Origin: Actinernus sp. WN-2022
Taxonomy: Eukaryota; Cnidaria; Anthozoa; Actiniaria; Actinernidae
Length of the DNA stretch: 64,000 nucleotides
Direction of reading: 5' to 3'
Assembly: GCA_030867875.1 (NCBI GenBank)
Contig: JAOWCC010001634.1
Coordinates: 97,815,321-97,879,320 of the forward strand
The notes below the pieces were generated by a model, which saw only the letters and a list, made by a program, of their open reading frames with translations, was not told the origin of the DNA and did no database searches. Numbering within the stretch: the first letter of the stretch is position 1; each line of letters opens with the position of its first letter. Positions 41,378 through 51,313 of this stretch are shown here, one piece after another. Position numbers and translations under genes: made by a program.

Positions 41378-43576
41378 TCACTCAATGAATAGCACTCGTC
41401 CTCTAGAACAGTCCGTAACTATCAGACGGCCATCGGAAAGGCTAGCAATACCTGTTGGCTGACCAATCTCCTCGTTTGTCTTTCCTACAAAACGTCCGTC
41501 AAACGTGAATTTCTGAACACGATGATTCCCTTTGTCACAGACAACAATGTTGCCGTCTTCATCTATAGCTAAACCTCTTGGTTCGTTCAACTCACCGTCT
41601 TTTTGTCCCTTAGTTCCTATTGATCTATTCGAGCCGTCTCTCCTGTCGATTACGCGAATACAGTGATTTTTCATATCCGATACAATCCATAAACCGCCAT
41701 GACATATTACGTACACAGGCATACAGTTGTTCATAGTTTTAGTATCGAGTAGATATTGGAACGTTCCATCCTTAGTGAATGAGCTGATGCATTGATTGTC
41801 CGTGTCACTGACAGTGATCTGACCTTCCCTATCCACGTGTATTCCACAGGGAAATATGAACTCTCCACTACCTAGACCCAGTTTCCCAAAACTCCTGACG
41901 AGCGCTCCAGTGCTGGGGTTCAGTACCCGAATCCTTTTACTTCCAGAATCCGCTACCGCCAGTAATTCATCATTAAGGAATACGATTCCACGCGGACAAC
42001 TTAGCTCGCCTTTTTTGCCTTCACATCCAATCACTTTCTTCACTACACCATCCATGTTGAATAAGACAATGGAGCGTAATCCTAAATCAGAAATAGCAAT
42101 CCTGGTATGTGTACTGTTAACTGCAATACCCCAAGGCTTTTTTAATGACTGATCCGTCTCAAACACCTCTGTTATTGTCATCGTTTGGGGTTTCACGACG
42201 ATTTTCATTGGACTGTTTCCAACATGCTCGCTATTGATTTTCACTTTCACATTAAATTCTCCTGCCATCTTAGGGACAAATCGCGCAACACACCTACCAG
42301 GTGTCCTCTCGGGTACTTGTAGCTCCTTCACGCCCTCTGAAGGGATGACTTTCACGTCTAAGACATCATCAGAGTGATTGCTTGGTTCTCCTGTTGAGGT
42401 GTTCATGAGGACTGTCAGTTTAACCGTTGAAAGAGCTTCGAGTGAGTCTCCATTCGACTCTATTGTACTCATACGTGGGTCTGTTTTCAGCGGATTAACG
42501 ACTCCAAGTCCCGCGTGAAACACTGATTCACTTGCCTTACTTTGCATAAACATTACTTGTGGATCCACGTCGTTTGTTTGGTCTCGACAGTAAAGTAACT
42601 GTTTACAACGGTCCTGAAGAGAGTTCTTGACCATGAGAACCTCACAGGAAGATCCACGAGCTATCAACTTCTTAGTGTAATCTAATGCTGTCTGAGTTTG
42701 CTGTAGGTCCGTCTCCTTGTCAACTTTCTCTTCCGCGATCGTCTTAGCCTTCTTTTCCTTCAGTATGTCTATGTTTGATAACAGATCCCTCTTGTTTCTT
42801 TCGATAAAAGCAACCAGTTCCTTTGCTAATTCACACACATCCTTCCTTGCTTGCTTTGCATTTATTTCTAGTTGATCAGCGGTTACCTCAAGGTCTTGTA
42901 TTTTATTCTTTGTCATAGTTAACTTTTCATGGAGATCTACAATTCTTTGGCTAAGTAACCTTGTTGGTTCAATGCTTCCCTCGTCTACTGGCACAATATC
43001 ATGGTCTTTGTGTTGTGCTAGCACCACACAAGTCTGGCAGATACACTGGTCACACGTTTTACAATAATACCTCAAGGGATCCTTCTCATGGAATCTCTCT
43101 TGGCAGAATGGCTGTCTATGAAGCAAGTCCTTGTAATCATCCGCTTTGAAATCACTCAGGGCGACAACCTTGTGATGTTTTGTTAGGAAAACCATCATTG
43201 TGTGTGCATTTAAGCAATCTTCGCATAGAAACTTGCAACATTCGAAACAATATGACATTATTTGTACCTGTTTCTTGCAAACTGAGCAATCGATGACGGA
43301 ACCTGTTTCACATCTTCTGATAGCCAGGATATCCAACAGACTGTTGTAGACAAAACTTACAGGGAACTTGTTAAAGTCATTCTCTTGTGGTTTATCGATC
43401 TTCGCCTGGCATATTGGGCACGTGAAGGTGGTTTCATCTCCATTTGTGTCCGAGTGCTGCTTGATGCAATCTTTACAATATGTATGGAGACACGGTAAGG
43501 TTTTGGGGTCGGTAAATGTCTCCAAACATAAAGAACATTCTGTTTCTTGTTGAATTTTCTTCAACAAAGCGTCCAT
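41378..43576 (-). CDS. TRIM-NHL protein 2 (RING, two B-boxes, coiled coil, filamin, six NHL repeats)
   Basis: A single-exon 732-residue frame starting M-D-A-L-L-K-K-I-Q-Q. RING ligands are C14, C17, C29, H31, C34, C37, C53 and C56. B-box 1 spans about 97-135 (C-S-V-C ... C-F-E-C-C-K-F-L-C). B-box 2 spans 157-191 (C157, H162, C171, C174, C179, C182, H188, H191). A coiled coil covers about 200-330. A filamin-type repeat near 375-475 ends H-V-G-N-S-P, and NHL repeats run from about 485 to 732 (P-W-G-I-A-V-N, C-P-R-G-I, F-P-C-G-I-H-V, E-P-R-G-L-A-I-D, Q-P-T-G-I-A). It is clearly a paralogue of 21412-23625: RING and B-boxes are almost the same, while coiled coil and propeller have diverged. Expected role is E3 ligase and/or NHL-mediated RNA binding, as in TRIM2/3/71. 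Both genes share the minus strand and lack introns, 18 kb apart, pointing to local duplication followed by transposon invasion. Confidence 0.95.
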   Translation of the reverse strand: MDALLKKIQQETECSLCLETFTDPKTLPCLHTYCKDCIKQHSDTNGDETTFTCPICQAKIDKPQENDFNKFPVSFVYNSLLDILAIRRCETGSVIDCSVCKKQVQIMSYCFECCKFLCEDCLNAHTMMVFLTKHHKVVALSDFKADDYKDLLHRQPFCQERFHEKDPLRYYCKTCDQCICQTCVVLAQHKDHDIVPVDEGSIEPTRLLSQRIVDLHEKLTMTKNKIQDLEVTADQLEINAKQARKDVCELAKELVAFIERNKRDLLSNIDILKEKKAKTIAEEKVDKETDLQQTQTALDYTKKLIARGSSCEVLMVKNSLQDRCKQLLYCRDQTNDVDPQVMFMQSKASESVFHAGLGVVNPLKTDPRMSTIESNGDSLEALSTVKLTVLMNTSTGEPSNHSDDVLDVKVIPSEGVKELQVPERTPGRCVARFVPKMAGEFNVKVKINSEHVGNSPMKIVVKPQTMTITEVFETDQSLKKPWGIAVNSTHTRIAISDLGLRSIVLFNMDGVVKKVIGCEGKKGELSCPRGIVFLNDELLAVADSGSKRIRVLNPSTGALVRSFGKLGLGSGEFIFPCGIHVDREGQITVSDTDNQCISSFTKDGTFQYLLDTKTMNNCMPVYVICHGGLWIVSDMKNHCIRVIDRRDGSNRSIGTKGQKDGELNEPRGLAIDEDGNIVVCDKGNHRVQKFTFDGRFVGKTNEEIGQPTGIASLSDGRLIVTDCSRGRVLFIE

Positions 43577-43739
43577 GTTTGAGAATTTGTTCGATCTGAC
43601 TTCAGAAACAGGAAGTTTGAATTTCTAGGAAATTCACATGATAGTTCGCCAAAGGTCACATTATCCGGAAATGGTAATCTGAGAAGATGACAGGTCCCAT
43701 CGTGTTGTTTGTCAAACACAGGCAGCCTACTCAATTATT

Positions 43740-44701
43740 GTGTTCACACTAGAGGTTCGAGTCACTCACGACTAGCACTAATAGGGAGTCACTTACAATT
43801 AGCAAGCGTTCACATTAAACACGCACGTGAAATACGATGCACAAATATGTCAATTATACTTCCCGCTCATTCGCTCTTTCGATGTAAACAACAAAAGCGC
43901 GGGCTTGTTCAGTTGTGATTTGCTTTCGCTATCATCATGAATCGCATACGATTTCTTCGTTTTTTCGCCTCAGTTCATAAACCAATTACAAGAGCGTGTT
44001 AGAACTCAAGTGAACCGTGTAAGGAGCAGGCTGAGAACGCTACTTGTTTTGATGCGCCGTAGAATACGCAGACTTTTAATATTACGCCAGGCGTATTACG
44101 GCACGGGATTAATCAGCGAATTCAACTGAATCAACCCACTGGTCGACAAGCCAAGGCCACAGTTTTGGTTTAACCAACTGTTTTAAAAACAACCGTTTTG
44201 AGGACTCGATGTGGAAGCAGAACTTTCGTGTTTCGAGAGCGATTTTTGACTTTATTTGTGGAATTGTCGGTCCAGAACTCAGACGAAACCATACGAGATT
44301 GAGGAAGATTCCTATAGGAGTTGTGGTCTTCAGTTTGGTCTATCTAAAATCAACATCGTCACAAATAAAGCGCGAATTGTGTTCCATATTTAAAAGCGAA
44401 AATGTAGAAGATAATAGCTACGGGAAGGGAGAGTACGAAGAATCACGTTTCCAATTTAGGTACACATGTCAAATAAGCTTCCGGGATTAAAATATCTTTG
44501 AACGCTCATTGGCTATCATTGGCCAGAATATTTACATTGCTGTTTCTAACCCTCAAAATAGTTGACTTGGAAATCGCAGCTAAACACCTCCGAACTATCC
44601 TTCTATGGCGCCGTAACCAATGCCAACGGGTATTCCTTGAGTGAGTGTGAACGTCTGTTAATTGTGAGTGACTCCGAAACATCCTAATGTAATGTGAGTT
44701 G
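43740..44701. mobile_element. PIF/Harbinger element, internally deleted
   Basis: Terminal regions share GGAGTCACTTACAATTAGCA with the complement of the right-hand AATTGTGAGTGACTCC, and CGTTCACA/TGTGAACG. Inside, a plus-strand frame encodes the start of a HARBI1-like transposase (next entry). The catalytic DDE part is gone. It lies about 165 bases upstream of the TRIM-NHL 2 start, so it occupies promoter-proximal DNA. Confidence 0.75.
44209..44352 (+). pseudogene. HARBI1-like transposase N-terminal fragment
   Basis: The frame reads F-R-V-S-R-A-I-F-D-F-I-C, then R-N-H-T-R-L-R-K-I-P-I-G. This matches the F-R-M-S-R-x-T-F-x-x-L-C and T-x-x-R-x-x-I-P block found near the start of PIF/Harbinger transposases. 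Beyond about 44352 the homology ends and no DDE nuclease motif follows. Confidence 0.7.
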
Positions 44702-45136
44702 TCATTGATTTAAATGATTCAAAGCCGTTAAACATGTTAAACATGTTAAACATGTAATTCAAGCTTCTATTAAAATATCGTTTTAACTACATTTAGATGA
44801 AAACACGAAATAAATTCGTTGGTTTGTTTCGGGGGTGGGGGTGGGGGCAAATTCGTTGGTTCGTTTCGGTGGTGGGAAAGGGAAAGGAATCACTACCCCA
44901 TATATAGAGAAGGCGGTAATGAGGTCAAACTGCAATTCGTTGAAAATTAGCGCAGACATAGTTAAGTTTTGCCGATTTTTATTCAAGATTTGCGTTGAAA
45001 ATGAAGACTTAAACATCCCATACGAATCCTATTAAATATTGCTGTGCTCATCCTCATTATTATCGTTGTTGTTCCGGCTCAAACACGATAGTAGCCAATA
45101 TAAATACTGACAATCATTTTCATTCGTTTGTGGTAC

Positions 45137-45340
45137 TCAAGTGGATTTACAGATCGAACATTGCACAAATATTGGAGTTAGTTCTTGACCAACCCTTGTA
45201 TTGTCGTTGGCTGTGGTATTGCCGTCGTTCCTTAGAGAATTGAAGCACATTTTGGCGAGGTCATTGGCTTTTCCACAATGTCCACATGTGGCTGCCATAG
45301 CCGGGCATCTATCATGTTTCTTCAACTCAAGTTTCCACAT
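45137..45340 (-). pseudogene. Zinc-knuckle fragment of an LTR-retroelement gag-pol
   Basis: The minus frame carries H-D-R-C-P-A-M-A-A-T-C-G-H-C-G-K, then N-D-L-A-K-M-C. This is the C-P-A-x-G-x-x-C-x-x-C-G-K-x-N-H-x-A-x-x-C knuckle of Ty3/BEL-type elements, with the usual His of N-H replaced by Asp (N-D). No RT or protease follows in the neighbourhood. A 5'- and 3'-truncated relic. Confidence 0.65.
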
Positions 45341-45547
45341 TGGCCACCTGCCAGTTTTGTTTGATTTGGAGCTATTTGCTTTCTCGCTTACTTTACTCTC
45401 TCGGGTCGATCGACATCAATTTCCTTCTCCGTATTATAGCTTTCGCTTTCGTTTGTTCGTCTAGTGCTGCTTCAGTTACGTTAGTATTCTGTCTAATGAT
45501 GGAGTTGGTAGGTAATTTGTTGTTTAGCATTGTTCTTATTTCTCTAA

Positions 45548-45785
45548 CCATTGTTGAAACCGGCAAACTTCAAAGGCGCTGCGATTTATGTTGGAAGGGG
45601 GTAAAACAAAAGATTGTACACGGTCACGGACGGCTGGCCCCAAGCATTTCTATTGGCTGATTGATTAACATGTTCCAATATCTACTGTGTTTTGTGCACG
45701 ATCACGGTTGAAAAAAGCGAACAAACACCTATAATAACTGAGAAGGTCGCTGGATTTCATAACCATCCCACTCTATTAACTATGC
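45548..45785. mobile_element. MITE family J, copy 2 (inverted to copy 1)
   Basis: The right end ATTAACTATG with AACCATCCCACTCTATTAAC and the interior GGCAAACTTCAAAGGCGCTG match copy 1 reversed; the left end is worn. Together with copy 1 it brackets the TRIM-NHL 2 gene with a 4.5-kb inverted pair. Confidence 0.8.
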
Positions 45786-45839
45786 TATGTAGTAGCCGGC
45801 TAATCGTTTCTCTGTACTCTGGTTTAGTTCGGTAAGCTG

Positions 45840-45985
45840 AAACCCCGGGGTTGGGGTACTCCCATATATGGACTATACGTGGATGATCCGCTGGACAGGG
45901 TACGGTTTTTCGAGGTTCTGATCTTAGACAGGGTATCCATTTTCACATCGACAGATCTTGAACAGGGTATGGTATTTAGGCCAGA
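45840..45985 (+). repeat. Short copy of the GGGGTACTCCC / ACAGGGTA repeat element
   Basis: CCCGGGGTTGGGGTACTCCC starts the block, and ACAGGGTA with ATC/GG variants recurs three to four times. Related to 31890-32480. Confidence 0.6.
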
Positions 45986-46711
45986 TAAAAAAAAACTTGT
46001 TTAGCGTCCACCCATTTCAATTTTTTTAGGTAGGGAGGGAGTTTTTTTTTCTATGTGAAGTTTATTTTGTCTTGACTAGACATTATTCACTAACCTCGTG
46101 TTGTAGAAACAAAATGGCGTCGATGTTAAAATATTTAATGCTCCGGCGCATATCAGTTTAAGTGGTACATGTAGGGGTCTGGGTACAAGAATTGGTGTTC
46201 GCGGGCGCATTTACACTATCTAAGTTATCATACCTATTTGTGATTTGTTAATTTTAAAGACTACGGCCCGCCTAGATTAGTTTATGCTACCTGCGGGCCA
46301 GTCTATCATGTACATATTTTCCGAATGAACAATAATAAAATGTGAAAAGTGAAAAAAAAATATGACTGAAGAGAACCTCATCCAGTGACTGAATTAGTGA
46401 ACTTTACAAGTCAAATTTGCTTGGAGCTAGAACTGAATCATAGATTAAAAACATTGTTTTTTAAAAGTACAAAGACATTGTACCGGATTATTATTCAGTG
46501 AAATAAATACTGCACTCATCTGGAACACAAGAAGCCTCGATGTTGCTCTTTCTAAAGTAGTGTGAATTTTGTAAATAGTACATAGGGTGCAAGAGCTTTA
46601 ATTAATCCTTCTGGGATGTATCTTTTGCATCCTTCACTTTATTTTAATTTTATGTATGTACTATTGTACTTTGCTATTGTGTGTGGAATAAACAACCTTT
46701 TCATAGCTTGA

Positions 46712-46993
46712 TTATGTAGTATTTCTAGAACCTTCACCTAATTGTGTTGACTCACTATAATAGTGATACAGTCTAAGTAGTTCTGGAACTTCCAATGGTC
46801 TACTAACAAGCATTGTGTGACAAAGTGTCAGTTGCGGTATATTATTTAGTGTAGCTAAATCAAATTGAAAAGACAAACGCAAAGCAATACTAAGTCTCTC
46901 ACAGATCTGTTCATTACCGTAGATAAATGCAACCCTTACAATCTCAGAGGTTCCTGTACTAAACTCCAATTTCCAAGACCAAATACTGAATTT
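46712..46993 (-). other. Possible 3' terminal exon of an unidentified gene
   Basis: After a T-rich acceptor (CTCTATTTTAG on the minus strand), a 94-codon frame reads K-F-S-I-W-S-W-K-L-E, R-V-A-F-I-Y-G-N-E-Q, L-V-S-R-P-L-E-V-P-E and Y-H-Y-Y-S-E-S-T, then stops. An AATAAA on the minus strand follows near 46640. Composition is protein-like and richer than surrounding noncoding frames. I do not recognise the family and found no upstream exon; it may belong to a lost or transposon gene. Confidence 0.3.
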
Positions 46994-47476
46994 CTAAAAT
47001 AGAGCTTCAGTTTTAGTGGAGCTAAATCATGGAATTGTCTACCCCATGCACCACACCAAATCTTTGGCACCCACAAGTGTCACGGCACAACCCAGAAAGT
47101 CACGGCACAACTACAAATCTCACGGCACGCTACCAAGATTCCCACGGCATTGAACCGCCAATTCTACGACACAACCACCACAAAGCTCACGGCACGCCAC
47201 AAATCTCACGGCACACGACCAAGATTCCAACGGCACAACCTCCACAAATTCCATGGCACAAACCTAAAATTGTACGGCACAAATAAGTAAGCCACGGCAC
47301 AACCGACTCAGAAGTTGCGGCGGAAGTGAATAGTCCACGGCGGAAGTGGAAATCCACGGCGGAAGTGAACTCAGACCACCACAGGCAACCGATATACAAG
47401 GACGGAGACTGAACTAAATACTCAACTAAGTAAAATTGCGGACGAGAAACACGAGAAAGAAGAAGCGATATAATAA

Positions 47477-47704
47477 TTGTTCTATAAAGGATGCACATAT
47501 TACAAAATTATAGCAATGCTTTACCACGATTTTGGAATCGACATTAGTTTGAGTTCTTTAAAAAGGTGGTTCAAAGCTCTTGGATTTAGTCCAGAATGTC
47601 AACTGCGACGTGAACTCTGTCAGGCAAGCCATTCAAGACCTGTTAGATGGACCAGATGCTAGTATTGGTTATCGGTCTATTTGGCATACGCTTCGACTGA
47701 GGCA
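47477..47704 (+). pseudogene. Integrase-like transposase, N-terminal remnant
   Basis: Frames 47477-47662 and 47580-47704 give Y-Y-K-I-I-A-M-L, L-S-S-L-K-R-W-F-K-A (helix-turn-helix-like) and, after a frameshift, D-L-L-D-G-P-D-A-S-I-G-Y-R and W-H-T-L-R-L-R. The coding run ends where the MITE at 47705 begins. Confidence 0.65.
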
Positions 47705-47967
47705 TTTAGGCGCGACATCAACTGACTATCGAATATCGGATTTTTTTTATAGTCTAATATCAAACAAATATCATCGAAGATCGGATATTTTTCATTTAAG
47801 GTATTACCACAAAATATGGGATAATATCGGACATCAAGCACTTGGGTAAAGGTAAAGGGGTATATCTAATTAGATATCTAACTGATAGACATATATCATT
47901 CATATATACCCGATATTATCGAGATATAATTATCCGATATTCGATAGTCAGTTGATGTCGCGCCTAA
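47705..47967. mobile_element. Nested MITE K with more than 30-bp perfect inverted repeats
   Basis: TTAGGCGCGACATCAACTGA at 47705 mirrors TCAGTTGATGTCGCGCCTAA ending 47967; the match continues through CTATCGAATATCGGA. The centre is rich in GATATC-like hairpins. Being intact and inside the transposase relic, it is younger than that element. Confidence 0.93.
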
Positions 47968-47975
47968 CTCGACTG

Positions 47976-48700
47976 AAGGCCCGTTTATACGACAGAAAAA
48001 AAGGAACGGCTCGGATAGAGAGAAGTACCGGTTCTATGAACATTTGCCCATTTACACGAGAAATATCTTGAAACGGTTCGGATAAAAGTGGCACCGTTCC
48101 GCAAGCCTAGGTGGAACGGCAAGGGCTGTTTACACGAGAATATTTCCGAGACCGGACCGTGGTTGAGCCCATGACAATGTTTAGCTCACTGTCATTCGTA
48201 TGCTTCGCACATGACGCTTGTAAAATAAAATGGCGATTGACGAGGTAAGGCTGTGTACTTTGAAGTTGCATAAAAAAAAACAGATATAAAGCTTAGAAAA
48301 AGAGACTCCTTAGAAGATAACATTTTCCCCTTCATTTTCATGCTCTTCCCGTTCACTCGTTTAATTTATCGTCCGCCATATTGCGAGAAAGTGGAGCTAA
48401 ATACGCATGCGGACAGAAATAAACAACTGAGAACAAAACAGTGCAGGCTCAGTAAAAAGCAATGGAACGGGTACGTAAGCGTGTACACGATGCACAGGAA
48501 CTGAAAACATGGGTACCGAACCCAGTTTTATCCGTTCCGTTCCGTTCCGTTTCGGGACCATAGGCGCCTATGGTCCCAGAACGGGTAAAATTGGCACGGG
48601 TAAAAGTAGGGTACGGATCGTTTACACGAATGAAATTATCCGAGCCGTTCTAGTTTTTATCCGAGCCGTGCCATTTTTTCCAGTCGTGTAAACGGGCCTT
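47976..48700. mobile_element. Nested MITE L with 40-bp-class inverted repeats
   Basis: AAGGCCCGTTTATACGACAG mirrors CAGTCGTGTAAACGGGCCTT; the arms continue through AACGGCTCGGATA / TATCCGAGCCGT. The flanks can be read as TGA on both sides (3-bp target duplication). Repeated GGAACGG/CCGTTCC motifs, including TTCCGTTCCGTTCCG near 48530, fill the interior. It is separated from MITE K by only eight bases. Confidence 0.9.
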
Positions 48701-48989
48701 GAATCTGTAGAGTAACTGTCGTGAAAGTAGAAAATTGTGAATGCTTTGATTTACTGGGAAAAAACACTGAATGCATCTTCTGCTCTCGCCGCCCGCCGGG
48801 CCATTCGGACACGTGACACCCACAACCAATCGGATAGAATGGTAAAAATAGTCCAACTAATTTATGCAAGCTAAAAATAAATCGGCGCAGACTATCATGG
48901 GGAGAGAGGCTAGTACGGGGGATCGGTTCTCTTAGGTGATGGTCTCTTGACTAAACTAAATATACGATATAGTCATATGACAAGACTCA

Positions 48990-49165
48990 AACTACATCTC
49001 AGACCCGAATTGTCGTTCAAGAAATTATGCGAGAACTGGACCAGAAGATGTTGAGTCCAGGAGAGCGCACATGCTCCGTAGGCGAGAATACCTTTGCCCA
49101 GGCCCCAACAGCGTATGGCATGCTGACGGATATGATAAACTGACGCCATACGGTTTCCCTTTATA
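48990..49165 (+). pseudogene. Integrase-like transposase, core remnant
   Basis: Plus frames read V-V-Q-E-I-M-R-E-L-D and, one frame over, R-R-A-H-M-L-R-R-R-E-Y-L, P-G-P-N and W-H-A-D-G-Y-D-K-L. The Asp of H-A-D-G would be the first catalytic Asp in an integrase fold. A stop follows soon after P-Y-G-F-P; the rest of the core is missing. Confidence 0.7.
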
Positions 49166-49842
49166 AAACAAGTATTCTATTTTTACTTAGTTGAGTATTA
49201 TGGTCTGGATAGTTCAGTCTCCGTTCTTGTATATGGGTTGCCTGTGGTGGTCTGAGTTCACTTCCGCCGTGGATTTCCACTTCCGCTGTGGACTACCACT
49301 TCCGCCGCAAACAGTCTGAGTCGGTTGTGCTGTGGCTTACTTTATTTGTGCCGTACAATTTGTGGTTTCTGCCGTGGAATTTGTGGAGGTTGTGCCGTGG
49401 AATTGGCGGTTGTGCTGTGGGAATCTTGGTGGCGTGCCGTGAGATTTGTGGTTGTACCGTGACTTTCTCGGTTGTGCCGTGACACTTGTGGGCCACCGTA
49501 ATAAAAACAAAGCTCATTGACTGAATGGCTATTTTACATTAATTAAGTGCTTTTTATGGATGTTATTACCTTTTATTTATTGACTTCGATAGCGTGTATT
49601 TTACATTTTTAATCACGGCATTCGTGCAAATCAATGTAATGTTGAATTTTCCGTGTTTAAATATAATAAAATATGTCTATCTATCTATCTAGATTGATCG
49701 CGAAAAACCTATCTTTAAAACAAAATGCCCCGGTGAACTTTGAAATCACCTATCGAAGAGGTTAAAACGAGTTTTTATCCAGTCCAAATCGGCGCAGAAT
49801 TGAGCACTTTCACTCGGTCACTTCATGACATGAGTAAGAATT

Positions 49843-50186
49843 AATAATACCAGGAGCCCATTACCAGCTAGGAGCATGCATCTCCCAGATTAGGTCTGTC
49901 CAACAGCAGAACAGATGATGTAGCTATTTTTAGTTTTGTGTTTCCCGCGAAAGTAGACAAAGGATACCTGCACTAAACCAATACGCGACGAAACGTCACT
50001 TCTCATTATGCATTCACGCAGCTATTTTCCTATGCAGGGGAGCGCGCATTGTCCGCAGCGCAAGCAACCATGGCAACCATTTTATTTCGCGGGAATCAGA
50101 TATCTATAAATAGCCACATCGTCTACTGTGCTGTGGGCGCTACCCATCACATAGGTACGCTCCTGGTAATGGGCTCCTGATAATAC
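49843..50186. mobile_element. MITE family M (344 bp)
   Basis: ATAATACCAGGAGCCCATTA and TAATGGGCTCCTGATAAT are the ends. Inner pairs GATGATGTAGCTATTTTTAG / TAAATAGCCACATCGTCTAC extend the fold. Confidence 0.88.
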
Positions 50187-50191
50187 TGAAC

Positions 50192-50250
50192 AAGTAATTT
50201 ATATAGCGCCATTTCCACTAATTTTCAAATGGCGCTTCACAATTCTACAA
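50192..50250 (-). repeat. SINE-type tail fragment
   Basis: TAATTTATATAGCGCCATTT and TTCAAATGGCGCTTCACAA resemble the tail of the SINE at 16455-16775 (TTTATATAGCGC, ATGCGCTTTACAA). Confidence 0.5.
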
Positions 50251-51169
50251 TGAAAAACTAACTGGTGTTTTATTATATATAGAATTCGGGTCGGCGAACC
50301 CAGTGATAAAAAAACGAGTGAAATCACGTTTCGTTATAAATTATTTGAAAAGTCACCACTCCACTCAAAAATATAACTGCATGCAGATCTAGATAGACGA
50401 CTTTTTTTCACATTTAGAACGACACACCCTAAATATTCACAAGAGATATTTAATTTTAAATTAGCTATTAGCTAAAGGAAAAGTTACATGTACATGTATA
50501 ATACAATAGCACCTGTGCTTGGACAGTGAAGTTAGAAATAATATTATCAGTCCTTGAATCCTACTGAAAAGCATTGATTTCTAAAAATGTTGAAAAGTAT
50601 GGCTTGGGAAACCCTGCTAAAAATATTATTTTCTAAAATACAGAAAAAATCTCAATATTCTAATATTTTTAGCAAGTTAATGCACTTATCAGCGGCCATC
50701 GGGAGGGGGATGACCCAGGGGATTCGTTCACTTTTGCAGCCAGTTTTTATCCCGGGACTGGGGGACTGGATGCTTTTTGCACTTTCCTCGAAGATATCCG
50801 TGGGTACCGACCCACGGGATTTGCAAGGAATATTGGTCAGCGGTTTCTCCTTTCAGAGTACATGGACGTTGTGCTCTACGTCGAAGTGTAGTCTGAGTTG
50901 GAATATGGAAAAGATTGGTTTATTTTGCTTAAATTTTGCACAATTTTATGTTTTTATGTTTATGTACAAATGACTAAATAGTACTCTAAAGTGCCCTTGG
51001 GGGTAGGGATTATTGGTAGCTTTATGTTAAAAAAAATCCTGGTGTTGGGTATGGGAGGTTGGTTGACAGTGTTATGTGAAGTTGATTTATTATAATTACT
51101 GGGAGCAGTTGTAATACATGTAGGCCTTTTGCAGGAAACAATCATGTGCTGGTATAATACTTGTTAACA

Positions 51170-51313
51170 AATGAATTGAGCTTGTGATCTTAGTGATTCT
51201 TGTTCTTAGTGATTCTTGATCACGTTCTAAATTCTCCCTTAGAAAACAAATTTGAGGAGAATTTAGAATGTGATCAAGAGTCACTGATGCCCTTTTTGCA
51301 CACAGCCCTTCAG
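51170..51313. mobile_element. Hairpin element related to 3888-3993
   Basis: TGATCACGTTCTAAATTCTC pairs with GAGAATTTAGAATGTGATCA around a short loop. The right end TTTGCACACAGCCCTTC matches the end of the element at 3888-3993. Confidence 0.7.

Larger units (their letters stand above)
47065..49496. mobile_element. Long-TIR DNA transposon with integrase-like transposase, interrupted
   Basis: Arms of about 340-420 bp pair between 47065-47450 and 49180-49496. They are built of CACGGCACAAC-type motifs and GGCGGAAGTG motifs, and continue into unique DNA (ACTCAACTAAGTAAAA / TTTTACTTAGTTGAGT). Inside, on the plus strand, coding remnants flank two younger insertions. The left part ends in G-Y-R-S-I-W-H-T-L-R; the right part reads V-V-Q-E-I-M-R-E-L-D, with W-H-A-D-G-Y-D-K-L-T-P-Y-G in another frame. 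This W-H-x-D-G-Y-D-K-L motif belongs to a retroviral-integrase-like transposase found in many cnidarians, best matched to the IS3EU group of DNA transposons. The assignment to that group is from memory of the motif. Confidence 0.8.

Noticed and set aside
47029..47286. Plus ORF with repeated H-G-T, and minus ORF 49293-49517 of similar type
   Set aside because: Both are the CACGGCAC arm repeats of the transposon at 47065-49496.
50587..50973. 128-codon plus-strand ORF
   Set aside because: No motif, no splice or promoter context, and Phe/Ser-rich composition typical of AT-rich noncoding DNA.
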